In this document: piece by piece, positions 26,901-35,209 of the stretch
Layout: each line of letters opens with the position of its first letter
How positions within the stretch are numbered: position 1 is the first letter of the stretch
Origin: JAPOUP01 sp965199865
Lineage (GTDB): Bacteria > Pseudomonadota > Alphaproteobacteria > Rhodobacterales > Rhodobacteraceae
NCBI GenBank assembly: GCA_965199865.1
Contig: CBDATU010000002.1
Location: 62,001-126,000 of the forward strand
Length of the DNA stretch: 64,000 nt
Direction of reading: 5' to 3'
The notes under the pieces: generated by a model
What the model saw: the letters and a program-made list of their open reading frames with translations, nothing else
What the model was told of the DNA's origin: nothing
Database searches by the model: none
Position numbers and translations under genes: made by a program

Positions 26901-27028
26901 TCAAGCGGGCAGGAGAGCTCCAGAAGCCGCAGGGGCTCAAGTGATGCCGTCCGACGGTGAATATGGGGCAGGACAAGCCGCAGCCTTGCGCCAAGTCTCG
27001 CAGTGGCGAACCGAAGGTCGTGCTTCAC
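23909..27028 (-). CDS. Alpha-mannosidase, glycoside hydrolase family 38
   Basis: The 1039-residue enzyme contains the GH38 catalytic domain after an N-terminal beta domain. Zinc-site HAHLDIAYLW lies near residue 252 and the nucleophile aspartate is in WLPDTFGFPGQ near residue 366. Further family motifs are FCQSQAYVY, GGMWVESDLNIPG and NQFHDTISG. The C-terminal beta-sandwich domains are complete. Retaining alpha-mannosidases of this class remove terminal alpha-mannose. No signal peptide, so it acts on imported oligosaccharides. The start is a GTG overlapping the stop of the ABC ATPase gene (27025-27028), showing it is the last gene of the PhyH/ABC operon. This gives the best hint to the ABC cargo: a mannose-containing compound. 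Confidence 0.95.
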   Translation of the reverse strand: MKHDLRFATARLGARLRLVLPHIHRRTASLEPLRLLELSCPLENPPLDADSDRWPAIEPESYWGRADLNFVLSGSFRVPSGWTADQLALHLPLGTFGDIFNHPEALVYVDGKPFASADRYHHTIPLDPSFADGESHKLLLHGWTGHTGWPPDPSDQRKLFMGRPALVERDPALLAFIRLAQAALDTVSVLPDITSFRDGLLDALDAGLLALDTWELPGAAIHESAPGALSILRKGIKAAGKPLDVTLHAIGHAHLDIAYLWTIDQSRRKAVRTFSNVLRLMEADPNYRFCQSQAYVYASLAKDAPDQFERIRTRVSEGRWEVLGGMWVESDLNIPGPESLVRQLQLGRGYFRDTFGDAETPVLWLPDTFGFPGQVPQLMKQAGLNWFCTNKLNWNQVTRVHPTHLWEGIDGTRVLAHVLTTPRDVEYLPFPTNYKSDLTAREVFGTVTRADPGARHLPICFGYGDGGGGPTEELLSRAHAYAEMPGMPQMVMSSARAAFEAMEAEERPLPVHRGEHYLEGHRGTLTSQAWIKRANRRNERALHEAEALSALAGLLPDLSEAWELLCRNQFHDTISGVCVPQAIQDSRSDHRQIAKLAEAAAKEAADALATNATEPLILNPMPVDATRVAELSDADAAGPMAQPTENGALVYLPFLPAYSAMPLSGATAPPPEGLSVRLESQGEDGAVIENGFLLARFDRFGRLVSAIDKTTGAETLIDGTPANQLQAFEDRPICWDAWDIDPDFENRMEAILEPATFRIIEHGSIRASIRTERRWRKSRICQDIRLIAGSARIDFVTRIDWHQTHTLLKVAFPVAVSSPNALFDIQWGAIERSTGRDTPFDRARFEVPAQKWAMLSDGSRGAALLNDCKYGHDIRGNVMRLTLIKSATSPDPGADQGLHEFTYSFLPVSGNGRAEVDAAAYDLNTPLRIAWPASRYGGSVIDDRPFVRMSGVRTICETLKPAKGGSTILRLFEPDGVGGRVTLRFRTRLGAVYHCDLLDSPIAPVKAEGDSVSLNLAPFEIVTLRVDPPLSSPDQTATD

Positions 27029-28752
27029 TGCGTCACCAGCTCAAACCCTTCGATGGTACCCCTGTCCACCAGAGGGACTTCTGCGGCAATTTCCTCGTCC
27101 GAAGCCGGATTCCAGTCCTCTCCACTTCCCCAGGGCCGCTCCAGGTCTGGCCAGGGGATCGAGTCGATCAGCAGGCGGGTATAGGGGTGCTCCGGGTGGC
27201 CAATCACCTGGCGTGGCGGTCCCGCCTCGACCACATGGCCCCTGTAAAGGACCATCACATAGTCGGACACGTGATAGGCCGTGGCCAGGTCGTGGGTGAT
27301 GTATAGGATGGAGATTCCGAATTTGTCTTTCAGGTCATAGATGTTCGACAGAATCGTTGCGCGCAGGCTCGCGTCCACCATGGAAACCGGTTCGTCCGCG
27401 ACCAGCAGCTTGGGTGACAGCATCAACGCGCGGGCAACGATAAGCCGTTGGCGCTGGCCACCTGAAAGCTGGTGGGGATAGCGTGGCAGGACCAGATCCG
27501 GATCCAGGCCCACAACGGAACAGGCTTCTTCCATCCTGCGCCTGACATGGGCCTCATTCCGGGCGAGACCGAAGCGCCTGAACGGATATGCCAGGGCGTG
27601 GTTCACCCGGTAGAAGGGGTTGAAGCAGGCATAGGGATCCTGGAAGACTGCCTGGACGTTCTTTCGGAACTGCAGTGCCTCTGAACCACCTATCCTCTGG
27701 AGATCGCGCCCCTCGAACAGTGCGGTTCCGGTTGTTGGTTGCGTAAAGCCCAGCATTATCGAGCCCATGGTGGACTTGCCCGAGCCGGACTGGCCGACGA
27801 TGGAGATGATCTGCGGGGTGTCGCCGTGCAGCCTGAAGCTGAGCGGATGGAGGGCGGTGAGGTCGCCATAGATCTTGCTTACATGGTCGAAGCTCAATAA
27901 CGGCTCCCTGCCATTCCGTGCAGGAGCCGCGGCATTGGTGGATGGACTCAGGAATCCTTTTCCTCCGACGGGCGGAACCGAAGAGATCAGGTCGCGTGTA
28001 TAGGGATGCTGCGGATCTTCGAGTATCTGCCGGACATTGCCGTGTTCGACCAGTTCCCCTTCCTTCAGGACAGCGAGTTCGTCGACCGTCTGTGTCATCA
28101 GACCCATGTCATGCCCGATGAGGATCAGACCTGATCCAACAAGCGCCTGCGCTTCCTTAAGTGTCTGCATGACCTGCCGCTGCGTGACAACGTCCAGTGC
28201 CGAGGTTGGTTCGTCCGCGATGATCAGTTCCGGCCGCAGGATCATTCCGAGCGCAATGCAGACCCGCTGTTTCATGCCACCTGAGAGTTCATGCGGATAG
28301 AGGCGACCCGTTCGCACCTGAAGGCCGACACTCTCGAGTGCTTCGTCAGAGCGGCGTTTGAGTTCAGCGGGACTCACTCGACCTTCATGCGCAACCACTG
28401 CGTCCCATAGCTGATGTTCGACCCGCATTACCGGATTGAGGGAGTTCATCGCGCCCTGCGGAATGTAGGCGACGCGAGACAGGCGGGTGAGGCGCATTTC
28501 CTCTTCGGACAGCTTCAGTATGTCGGTTCCGCCCAGGTCAATGTTGCCGCCGGAAACGTAGCCGGGTTCGGTGAGCATGCGCATGATGGCCAGCGCCGTG
28601 GTTGTCTTACCGGATCCGCTCTCTCCGATGAGGCCGACGCGCCGTCCCATCCGGACACTTAGGGAGAGGCTCCTGACCGCCTGTACGACGCCCTGTGGTG
28701 TCGGGAAGTCGATTGAGAGATCCCGAAGGGTAAGCACAGGCCGGTCGGTCAT
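27025..28752 (-). CDS. Fused double ABC ATPase for family-5 importer (DppD-DppF type)
   Basis: The 575-residue protein carries two complete nucleotide-binding domains in tandem. Domain 1 has Walker A GESGSGKTT, signature LSGGMKQR and Walker B LIIADEP. Domain 2 has GQSGSGKST, LSGGQRQR and LLVADEP. It energises the permeases encoded upstream. Each half ends with the oligopeptide/oligosaccharide-type C-terminal segment (HPYTRDLISSVPP, HPYTRLLIDSIPWP). It is separated from the upstream permease gene by 154 bases and overlaps the mannosidase start by GTGA. A ribosome binding site is not obvious. Confidence 0.95.
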   Translation of the reverse strand: MTDRPVLTLRDLSIDFPTPQGVVQAVRSLSLSVRMGRRVGLIGESGSGKTTTALAIMRMLTEPGYVSGGNIDLGGTDILKLSEEEMRLTRLSRVAYIPQGAMNSLNPVMRVEHQLWDAVVAHEGRVSPAELKRRSDEALESVGLQVRTGRLYPHELSGGMKQRVCIALGMILRPELIIADEPTSALDVVTQRQVMQTLKEAQALVGSGLILIGHDMGLMTQTVDELAVLKEGELVEHGNVRQILEDPQHPYTRDLISSVPPVGGKGFLSPSTNAAAPARNGREPLLSFDHVSKIYGDLTALHPLSFRLHGDTPQIISIVGQSGSGKSTMGSIMLGFTQPTTGTALFEGRDLQRIGGSEALQFRKNVQAVFQDPYACFNPFYRVNHALAYPFRRFGLARNEAHVRRRMEEACSVVGLDPDLVLPRYPHQLSGGQRQRLIVARALMLSPKLLVADEPVSMVDASLRATILSNIYDLKDKFGISILYITHDLATAYHVSDYVMVLYRGHVVEAGPPRQVIGHPEHPYTRLLIDSIPWPDLERPWGSGEDWNPASDEEIAAEVPLVDRGTIEGFELVTQ

Positions 28753-28906
28753 GGAACCCGCTGGGCCGACAGGGACCCATTTCCAGGAATGCTGGCCATT
28801 CTCGGCTTACCTGATCCTGGCGCCCGGTGTGCCACCGGTCCGGGGCTGCATCTGGGGAACGGGCCCCATGCGGCACGCGGCTTTCGGTATCCGGCATGGC
28901 GGCCAG

Positions 28907-29833
28907 TCATTGCGTGAGCTTTCTGAGCCGTGGATTGGAGACCTCGTCGAGGCCGAGATTGACCAGCAACAGTCCGATGAACATGACAGCGAGCAGAATC
29001 GTGGGAATGCCCCACCACCACCATAGATTCTGGATCAGCGCACCTGTACTGATCGCGTCATAGATAGTGCGCCCCAGGGTTGGGATGCGCTGCGGGCCAA
29101 GTCCAAGCACCTCAAGGCCGACGGCGGTCACGATTGAGGTGGTTACGTTGGCGATGAAACTGCCAAACAGGTAAGGCACGAGATTTGGCAGCATTTCCCT
29201 GAACATGATGTGGCTGGTCGGGGCGCCGGAAAGCCTGGCCATCAGCACATAGCCTGACTGCTTCATTGACAGCACCTGGGCGCGGATCAGCCGTGTGGGT
29301 GACTGCCAGGCGAAGCCGGCGATCAGCAGTGCCATCATGGTCAGCGAGACGTCTCCAAAGGATGACTGGAACACGACGAGAATCAGAAGCGGTGGGATCG
29401 TGATCATCACGTCGGAAAGAACCCGAATCACGTCATCGGTGCGGCCACCCACGAAGCCTGCGGTAAATCCCAGTAAGATGCCGGCACTCATGCCGATCAG
29501 GCTGGCGAGGAGTCCGACGAAGAGCGAGTTCGGGGCGCCGATCACGATCAGCGCCAGCATGTCGCGGCCGGACCCGTCCGTTCCGATGGGGTGGTCCAGC
29601 ATGCCCTGCTGGCCGCGTAGGTTCTCAAAACCGATGGGGGGTAGCTTCAGGGGGGCGGAGCCGGTGAAGGCCAGGTCGAGATTCCAAAGAAGCCGTCCGA
29701 GAAGCCCAAGCGTGATGATGGCAAGCAGAAGTCCGGCGCCCCAGATGAGTTTCGGATTCGTCCAGGGGTTGTCGAAGCGACGCATGCGCTGCATCTGCCG
29801 CCGACTGGCGCGGGTGGAAGTGACGACCGTCAT
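28907..29833 (-). CDS. ABC transporter permease, DppC type
   Basis: The 308-residue permease has six hydrophobic segments and the family-5 landmarks HPIGTDGSGRDMLALIVIGAPNSLFVG and the EAA-loop region ARLSGAPTSHIMFREMLPNLVPYL. It is one half of the membrane pore; its partner is the gene just upstream, whose stop it overlaps (ATGA at 29830-29833). The N-terminus is basic and cytoplasmic. Because the partner gene is interrupted by a stop, this importer may not be functional in the sequenced strain. Confidence 0.93.
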   Translation of the reverse strand: MTVVTSTRASRRQMQRMRRFDNPWTNPKLIWGAGLLLAIITLGLLGRLLWNLDLAFTGSAPLKLPPIGFENLRGQQGMLDHPIGTDGSGRDMLALIVIGAPNSLFVGLLASLIGMSAGILLGFTAGFVGGRTDDVIRVLSDVMITIPPLLILVVFQSSFGDVSLTMMALLIAGFAWQSPTRLIRAQVLSMKQSGYVLMARLSGAPTSHIMFREMLPNLVPYLFGSFIANVTTSIVTAVGLEVLGLGPQRIPTLGRTIYDAISTGALIQNLWWWWGIPTILLAVMFIGLLLVNLGLDEVSNPRLRKLTQ

Positions 29834-30840
29834 CTGGTGGCCTCGTGACGGATGCGGGGGTCGACAAGTGGATAGGCGAATTCGACAAGAAAGACCGCAA
29901 CGGCTGTCATGAGGATGATGACATAACTCACGCCCTGAATGACCGGAAAGTCCTGGTCGAGTATCGCGTCATAAAGGAGTTTGCCCATGCCATTGTAAGC
30001 GAAAATGCGCTCGACCAGAACCTGTCCAGCGACCAGTAGGCCAATCTTGAGAGCGAAGGCCGTGATCTGTGGCAGGATCGCGTTGCGGATCATGTATCGG
30101 TAGAGAATGGTGCGCGGTCGTAGGCCCTTGGCTTCGGCCAGCCTGACATAGTCCTCTCCCTGAACGGTGATCATCATGCCGCGCATGCCAAGCGCCCAGA
30201 ATCCAAACGTCACGATGACGATGGACAAAGCTGGCAGAAATCCGTGGTGAAGCACGGACAGGACAAAGCTCCACTCCCAGGCCGGCTCCACGGTCAGCCC
30301 GTAAGCGCCTGCGAGGGGAAACCACTGCAGCTTCGCCGCGAATATCCACATCAGCAGAAGACCACTGAGGATCGGCGGGATAGAGGTGAACACCATAGCT
30401 GCCGGAATCGCGACCCGAATGAGTTTCGGCGAATGGCTCCAGACCATCAGGGCGCCAAGCAGGTTGCCGATAAAGAACGTGATGAGCAGTGACAGCATCA
30501 TCAGTCCGATAGTCCAGGGGAGGGCTCGCGCGATCAGGGAGGAAACCTGGGTGGGAAACGTCGCCGTGGACAGGCCGAAGTCAAACAGGGCGATGTTTTT
30601 GAGATATTTTGCATACTGAACGATGAGCGGATCGTTGAGGCCGAAGTTCTCCCTGAGCTGTGCGAGGATCAGGTCGGCGTTTTCGACCGCCCCTGCGCCT
30701 GCGGCCATCCGTCAGAGCATGATGTCGGCGGGATCCACCGGTGACAGGCGCGGGATGATCCAGATCAACGTGGCGGCTATCCAGATCGTGAGCAGCAGCG
30801 TCACTAGCCGGTTGGTGAGATATCGGTAGGGAATTCTCAA
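29830..30840 (-). pseudogene. ABC transporter permease, DppB type, interrupted by an in-frame TGA
   Basis: The frame from a TTG at 30840 encodes the normal DppB start: an Arg-rich tail, the first membrane helix (LVTLLLTIWIAATLIWIIP) and the family RLSP-DPAD. It then meets TGA at 30712-30714. Reading resumes in the same frame with RMAAGAGAVENADLILAQLRENFGLNDPL and the remaining five helices, including the EAA loop (LAEAKGLRPRTILYRYMIRNAILP). With the TGA read as a residue the product would be 336 aa, the normal length. A GGA-to-TGA change would explain it. Reinitiation at the ATG at 30708 would give a 292-aa protein lacking helix 1, probably inactive. TGA is an ordinary stop elsewhere in this window. 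A sequencing error cannot be excluded. Confidence 0.85.
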
Positions 30841-30910
30841 CTTGACCGCCTATGGCCGGTTGTCAGCAGCCTCCATTCCGTTACCGGATCCCACTGCTGG
30901 GCGATCCGGA

Positions 30911-31678
30911 TCACGACATTCTTCCTGCGGTGCTGCGGGAGACATGGCTGTTCCAGCCACGCAGGACGAGCCGCTCGTCGGGATGGCGGTTGCCCTCCTC
31001 GACATGGTCGGTTCCGGCATACATCTGGCAGAGTACCGTCTTTCGTGTCCGGCGCGACCGGTTCGGCATGGAGCCATGAAGAGTGAAATAGTGGAAGAAG
31101 ACCACATCGCCTGCTTCGGCTTCAACGGTTTGCGCCTGGTCGATGGGGTATTGCAGAAGGATCTCGTTCGAACGGCGTCCGTCGGCACCTTCGATACGTC
31201 CCATACGATGCGATCCTGGATAGATGCGCAGGCATCCCATCTCGTCAGTGGCATCGGACACATGGATGATTCCGGCGATCATCGAGTCGGTTATGGTCGG
31301 AAAGTAAGGCCAGTCCTGATGCATGGGAAAGGGTGACCCCCGTTCGGACGGCTTCTGGAAGAGTTTTGAGTGATGCAGGATGACGTCCGGACCAAGGATG
31401 GCCTCGACGATATCAAGGAAATTCGGGCTGAGGAACGCGTCCATCCACCGACGGGAGTATTTCTGCACGTTGTGGGTGTGCAGGATCCGATCTCCGGGTC
31501 GAATGATGTCGGTGGTCTGACCGCCATCCCAGGTGGCGTCGATGCACTCGCCGGACACGGATATCTGAGCGACTATGCGATCGAAATCCTCTTCGAGCTT
31601 CGCAAGCTCGTTGGCTGAGAACACTCCCTTTGCGTGGAAGAACCCGTTTTCGGCAAAACGATCGCCAATATCGGACAT
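30911..31678 (-). CDS. Phytanoyl-CoA dioxygenase (PhyH) family protein
   Basis: The 255-residue Fe(II)/2-oxoglutarate oxygenase has the iron-binding His-x-Asp in MHQDWPYFP, the distal His in FTLHGSMPNRS, and the 2-oxoglutarate-binding Arg shortly after (SRRTRKTV). The jelly-roll core is complete. Members hydroxylate small molecules or acyl chains; the natural substrate is not predictable. It lies between the binding-protein and permease genes of the ABC operon, with a hairpin at 31716-31741 just upstream. A second PhyH-like gene at 34257 belongs to the same operon but is a distant relative, not a recent copy. Confidence 0.9.
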   Translation of the reverse strand: MSDIGDRFAENGFFHAKGVFSANELAKLEEDFDRIVAQISVSGECIDATWDGGQTTDIIRPGDRILHTHNVQKYSRRWMDAFLSPNFLDIVEAILGPDVILHHSKLFQKPSERGSPFPMHQDWPYFPTITDSMIAGIIHVSDATDEMGCLRIYPGSHRMGRIEGADGRRSNEILLQYPIDQAQTVEAEAGDVVFFHYFTLHGSMPNRSRRTRKTVLCQMYAGTDHVEEGNRHPDERLVLRGWNSHVSRSTAGRMS

Positions 31679-31715
31679 TCGCTGGATGTCCTCTGTTCTG
31701 GCTCGGGGTGGGGAA

Positions 31716-31741
31716 GTCGGCGGAGCGGGTGCTCCGCCGAC
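31716..31741 (-). terminator. Hairpin after the ABC binding-protein gene
   Basis: GTCGGCGGAGC-GGGT-GCTCCGCCGAC, a perfect 11-base-pair stem with a 4-base loop, lies 22 bases after the binding-protein stop and 38 bases before the PhyH-like gene. No T-run. Likely an intra-operon attenuation or RNA-stability element, as at 14225, 22126 and 49166. Confidence 0.7.
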
Positions 31742-31762
31742 ATGGCTTCGGTTTTCAGTTTT

Positions 31763-33490
31763 TCAGTTGGCCTTTGAAAGGTTGTGGATGATCTGGTGCG
31801 TATGGTTCCACCAGAAGAACGGGTGGTTGTAGTAGTTATCCGAGGACGGCCAGCCTTCCCAGTAGGTCGTGTTAAGCGGAAGCAGCTTCGCCGACTGCAC
31901 CAGCGGGATGAACGGCATCTCGTCAGCCAGATACTGGTAGGCCTCGGCCACCATTTCCGGAACCGCCGGGTCGTCCAGCGCCATGGAGCCCATACGGTCG
32001 ACGATTTCCGAATACATGGCCGCCGCATCGGAGTTCCATCTTGCGGTGTTGTTGAAGCCAGGTGAGCGTTCGCCAACCGGAACCACATCCTTGACCGTAT
32101 ACCGGCTCATGGACGTCCAGGGCTCGTTGACCGAGCCACAGGAAAGCCAGCTATAGGACATTTCATAGGCGCCGAAAGGCAGCACCTCGCCCCAGAACAC
32201 ACCGTTCTCGACGGGAACCGAACTGGCCTTGATGCCAGCGCGGTTCAATTGCTCGACAATCACGTCGATTGTCTTGGTATATTCGGTCGAGGCGGAGTTG
32301 ACATGGATTTTGACCGCGAGGTCCTCGCCGTCCTTTTCGTAGATTCCGTCACTGCCCATGACATAGCCCTGCGCTTCGACCAGCGCCTTACCCGCTTCAG
32401 CGTCAGCGGTTGGTGAGAGCCCATGGCCTGCCGCCTTCACGGCATCGATATACGGTGCCATTGAACCGTACTGAACGAACATGGTTTCGCTGGGAACGGT
32501 CGCTCCCTCGATCGCGACATTCACTATCTGACTGCGGTCGATGATTTGGTTGACCGCTTGCCGCATGGCTGGATTGTCCCAGGGCGCGATGGTTGTGTTG
32601 ATCTCAAGCTGGCGGGCGCAGGGATCTGCCGATGCGTAGGGATAATCCTCGTACCAGGCGATAATGGCGGGATTCTGCGCCTTGATGGCTTCGTAGGTGC
32701 CAACGCTAACGTTCTGCGCCGCATCCATCTGGTTTGTCGCCATCAGCTGCGCACGGCTTTCGGCCCCGCCAGATTCCAGCCAGATCAGCCGCATGGGGTC
32801 AGGCAGATCCATAAAGCCGGTTTTCGCCCCCCACCATTCATCGTTGCGGTCCCAGATCATCCGGTTGGTGGCACCCGACGTGTAGGTGTAGGGGCCGGTG
32901 CCGATGGGTGGGTAGAACGCAAAGGTCGCCGGATCCTGGCCCTCCCAGACATGCTGCGGCATGATCAGGAACGAGCCGAAGATGCGGACGCCGAAGTTTT
33001 CGACGGCGAAGCGTGGGTTCGGCGCATTGAGGGTGAATTTCACGGTCAGGTCGTCGACCTTTTCGACCGAGGCGACCTGTGCTCGGACGGTGGCCGCCTC
33101 GCGACTGGAGATTTCTTCGTTGGAGATCGCCATATTGACGGTGAAGACGACATCGTCCGCGTTGAACGCTTCCCCGTCGGACCACTCAACGCCTTCGCGG
33201 AGTTTCAGCGTCCACTCGTCGCTGGCGTCGTTCGAGGTGATTTCGGTTCCCAGCCACGGGTCAAGCTCACCGGTTCCGTAGTTCAGGATGAATAGGGGCT
33301 CCCACATTGCCTGATGCGCGCCGTGCATGCGCTTGGTCCCCGGCGTCATCCAGTTGAAGTTTTCCGGATCCTTGATGGTGCGGTCCAGATCAAAGATTAC
33401 CGTATCCTCGCGCGCGACGTCCTGCGCGAGGGCACCTGTAACCATCAGGGCGAACGCGGTCGCGAGTGTTGCGGTATGTTGCAGTGCCAT
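31763..33490 (-). CDS. ABC transporter substrate-binding protein, family 5 (peptide/oligosaccharide)
   Basis: The 575-residue periplasmic lipid-free binding protein has a Sec signal peptide (TATLATAFALMVTGALAQ). The family-5 fold shows WTLKLREGVEWSDGEAFNADDVVFT, GTGPYTYTSG, and a C-terminal lobe ending FFWWNHTHQIIHNL. The ATG at 33490 has GGGAGC ten bases upstream and starts the signal peptide; the longer open frame upstream is not credible. Family-5 proteins bind peptides, but also oligosaccharides. The mannosidase in this operon favours a glycan ligand (inference). Aromatic-rich binding-face residues are consistent with sugar stacking. Confidence 0.93.
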   Translation of the reverse strand: MALQHTATLATAFALMVTGALAQDVAREDTVIFDLDRTIKDPENFNWMTPGTKRMHGAHQAMWEPLFILNYGTGELDPWLGTEITSNDASDEWTLKLREGVEWSDGEAFNADDVVFTVNMAISNEEISSREAATVRAQVASVEKVDDLTVKFTLNAPNPRFAVENFGVRIFGSFLIMPQHVWEGQDPATFAFYPPIGTGPYTYTSGATNRMIWDRNDEWWGAKTGFMDLPDPMRLIWLESGGAESRAQLMATNQMDAAQNVSVGTYEAIKAQNPAIIAWYEDYPYASADPCARQLEINTTIAPWDNPAMRQAVNQIIDRSQIVNVAIEGATVPSETMFVQYGSMAPYIDAVKAAGHGLSPTADAEAGKALVEAQGYVMGSDGIYEKDGEDLAVKIHVNSASTEYTKTIDVIVEQLNRAGIKASSVPVENGVFWGEVLPFGAYEMSYSWLSCGSVNEPWTSMSRYTVKDVVPVGERSPGFNNTARWNSDAAAMYSEIVDRMGSMALDDPAVPEMVAEAYQYLADEMPFIPLVQSAKLLPLNTTYWEGWPSSDNYYNHPFFWWNHTHQIIHNLSKAN

Positions 33491-33560
33491 ATTCTTGCTC
33501 CCTGTATTCAGCGGGGCGAATACCCCGGTCGGTTGGGCCGACATGGCCCGGTTCTGCGGC

Positions 33561-34241
33561 TTACCGGACATAGTCCATGACCAGGACGCGGGTATGTTCC
33601 GGTATGTCGGTTGGTTCCAGCTCGATCTCGGAGGAGAATGCGAAATCAATGTCCTCTTCCTTGAAGTGCGCAAGAAAGCTCTCGATCCACATTGTGTTGC
33701 GTGGCCTGTAGGTAAGGGTGCGGAAGTGCATCGGGATGACCAGCCTTGGCCGCATGCGGTGGATCATCTCCATCAGGTCTGGCAGTTCGATGGTGAGATA
33801 GCCACCAGCGAGGGCGAAGAGGACATCCGTTCCCGCAAAGAAGCCCTGCTGCGCGTCGGTCAGGGGGTTTCCGACATCGCCCATATGCGCGAATCCGATT
33901 CCGTCGAGATCGAACCTGTACATTCCGTTCTGGCCAGGCACCTCGTGTTCCGGATGCAGATCCCATTCGGCGGCTTCGATGGCTGTGATCCGGGTGCCGA
34001 GAGCTTCGGTGCGGCCATCGTCACGCGCGACTTTCAGGGCGTTCACGACAAGGGGGTTGCCAGTTATCAGGTCAGCCCGGCAATGCCCATCGTCGTCATC
34101 GGACGAAATCAGCACGATGTCCGCGGTGTCGTTTATGGGCGCATATCCGATTTCATCCGGCGTGTAGGGATCGGTAATGATGCTTGGGCCGCTGGTGGGA
34201 AAAAGGCCGAATGCTGCATGTCCATACCACTTGATCCTCAT
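33561..34241 (-). CDS. Metallo-beta-lactamase-fold (UlaG-like) hydrolase with altered metal motif
   Basis: The 226-residue protein shows the MBL layout of the UlaG-like group: MRIKWYGHAAFGL start, IITDPYTP, then IAFAHMGDVG-type strand (GIGFAHMGDVG) and VIPMHFRT. The usual H-x-H-x-D-H metal motif is replaced by SSDDDDGHC at about residues 46-54, so two histidines of the first metal site appear lost. It could be a variant metal site or a non-catalytic member. It sits between a PhyH-like gene (15 bases upstream) and the ABC binding protein. Role unknown; possibly hydrolysis of a lactone or phosphate ester in the same pathway. Confidence 0.82.
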   Translation of the reverse strand: MRIKWYGHAAFGLFPTSGPSIITDPYTPDEIGYAPINDTADIVLISSDDDDGHCRADLITGNPLVVNALKVARDDGRTEALGTRITAIEAAEWDLHPEHEVPGQNGMYRFDLDGIGFAHMGDVGNPLTDAQQGFFAGTDVLFALAGGYLTIELPDLMEMIHRMRPRLVIPMHFRTLTYRPRNTMWIESFLAHFKEEDIDFAFSSEIELEPTDIPEHTRVLVMDYVR

Positions 34242-34256
34242 TGCGAGTGACCCCTC

Positions 34257-35081
34257 CTAATTGTTTCCGACGACATGTGGGCTGGCTGTTCTGTTAATAT
34301 CGTCGTTGTTCGGACGGGGAAAGACGCGCCAGTCGCCAGCATCGCCACGGCATAGAATGGCCTCGACGCCCTTTGCCCATGTTTGATCGGTGATACGTAC
34401 CTCCGGCGGGCAGTAACGAAGGGTAAGGCCGCAGCGGCGTCGGCTGGATCCGTTTGGCAGGCTGCCATGCACCAGCATGTCCGCGTGGAGTGATATCTGG
34501 CCTGCCTTCAGCCTGTTGGTGAAAGGCTCGCCCAATTGGTCTGCACCGTCAGTCTCGATGTGAAACACGCTGTCGCCTGAGGTTGGCCGGAGCTTCAGCG
34601 CGCCTCCCGTATGGGTTCCGGGAATGAAGCGCATGGCGGAGTTGGTCTCGTCGGCTTCGTCAATGGCAAGCCATACCGTAACGGTGCGGGCAGGTGTGAG
34701 GTGCCAGAATGCGGCATCCTGATGCCATGGCACGGCCTTCGGGTCATGAGGTGCCTTGGACAGGATGGCGGTGGCCCAGCAAAGAATGTTCGGCCCGATT
34801 ATGTCCTGGACATGGTCCAGTATGCGGGGGTCGGTAGCGATGTCCCAGAGCCCGGACAGCCTTGCCTGGTAGCAGTTGATGCCGTAGCTGCCGTCTGCGC
34901 CCATATCCTGCATCAGACGGTCAACATAAGCGCGGATAGCGCCAATCTCAGATTCGGAAAAGACATCGAATGGCTGGGCGAACCCCATGCGGTTGTAGCC
35001 GTCGATCAGGGCTTTGGTCAGGCGCTGCGGCGCGTCGTTACGCACCGGCCTGAAGCTTAGATCCTGGCATTCGTCAAGCAT
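34257..35081 (-). CDS. Phytanoyl-CoA dioxygenase (PhyH) family protein (operon's first gene)
   Basis: The 274-residue Fe(II)/2-oxoglutarate oxygenase has iron ligands in PWHQDAAFWHL (His-x-Asp) and MLVHGSLPNGSS (distal His). The core jelly roll carries MRFIPGTHTGG, a family hallmark. GGGAGGAGCGG precedes the ATG. It begins the minus-strand operon and faces the AraC gene across about 130 bases, so AraC control is likely. With the second PhyH enzyme it may oxidise the imported compound or remove a substituent from it. Confidence 0.9.
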   Translation of the reverse strand: MLDECQDLSFRPVRNDAPQRLTKALIDGYNRMGFAQPFDVFSESEIGAIRAYVDRLMQDMGADGSYGINCYQARLSGLWDIATDPRILDHVQDIIGPNILCWATAILSKAPHDPKAVPWHQDAAFWHLTPARTVTVWLAIDEADETNSAMRFIPGTHTGGALKLRPTSGDSVFHIETDGADQLGEPFTNRLKAGQISLHADMLVHGSLPNGSSRRRCGLTLRYCPPEVRITDQTWAKGVEAILCRGDAGDWRVFPRPNNDDINRTASPHVVGNN

Positions 35082-35209
35082 CCGCTCCTCCCACTACCAT
35101 ACAGTTTACGGGAATCGATTGAGGGGCGCATGGCCGCCACTTGACATTTTTTTGTCCTTTCTTGATCCATACCGGCAAAAGGAACGGAATTCTTGTCGGA
35201 GTTTGTCTT

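Noticed and set aside
30712..30714. TGA recoding (for example selenocysteine) in the DppB-type gene
   Set aside because: No selenocysteine element is seen, permeases are not selenoproteins, and TGA ends many intact genes here.
33327..34250. Plus-strand open frame of 307 codons
   Set aside because: Antisense to the binding-protein N-terminus and MBL gene; no recognisable protein sequence.
35141..35209. Upstream TTG start for the AraC gene
   Set aside because: The TTG is part of a TTGACA promoter-like box and the extra residues do not belong to the sensor domain; the TTG at 35210 has a Shine-Dalgarno sequence.
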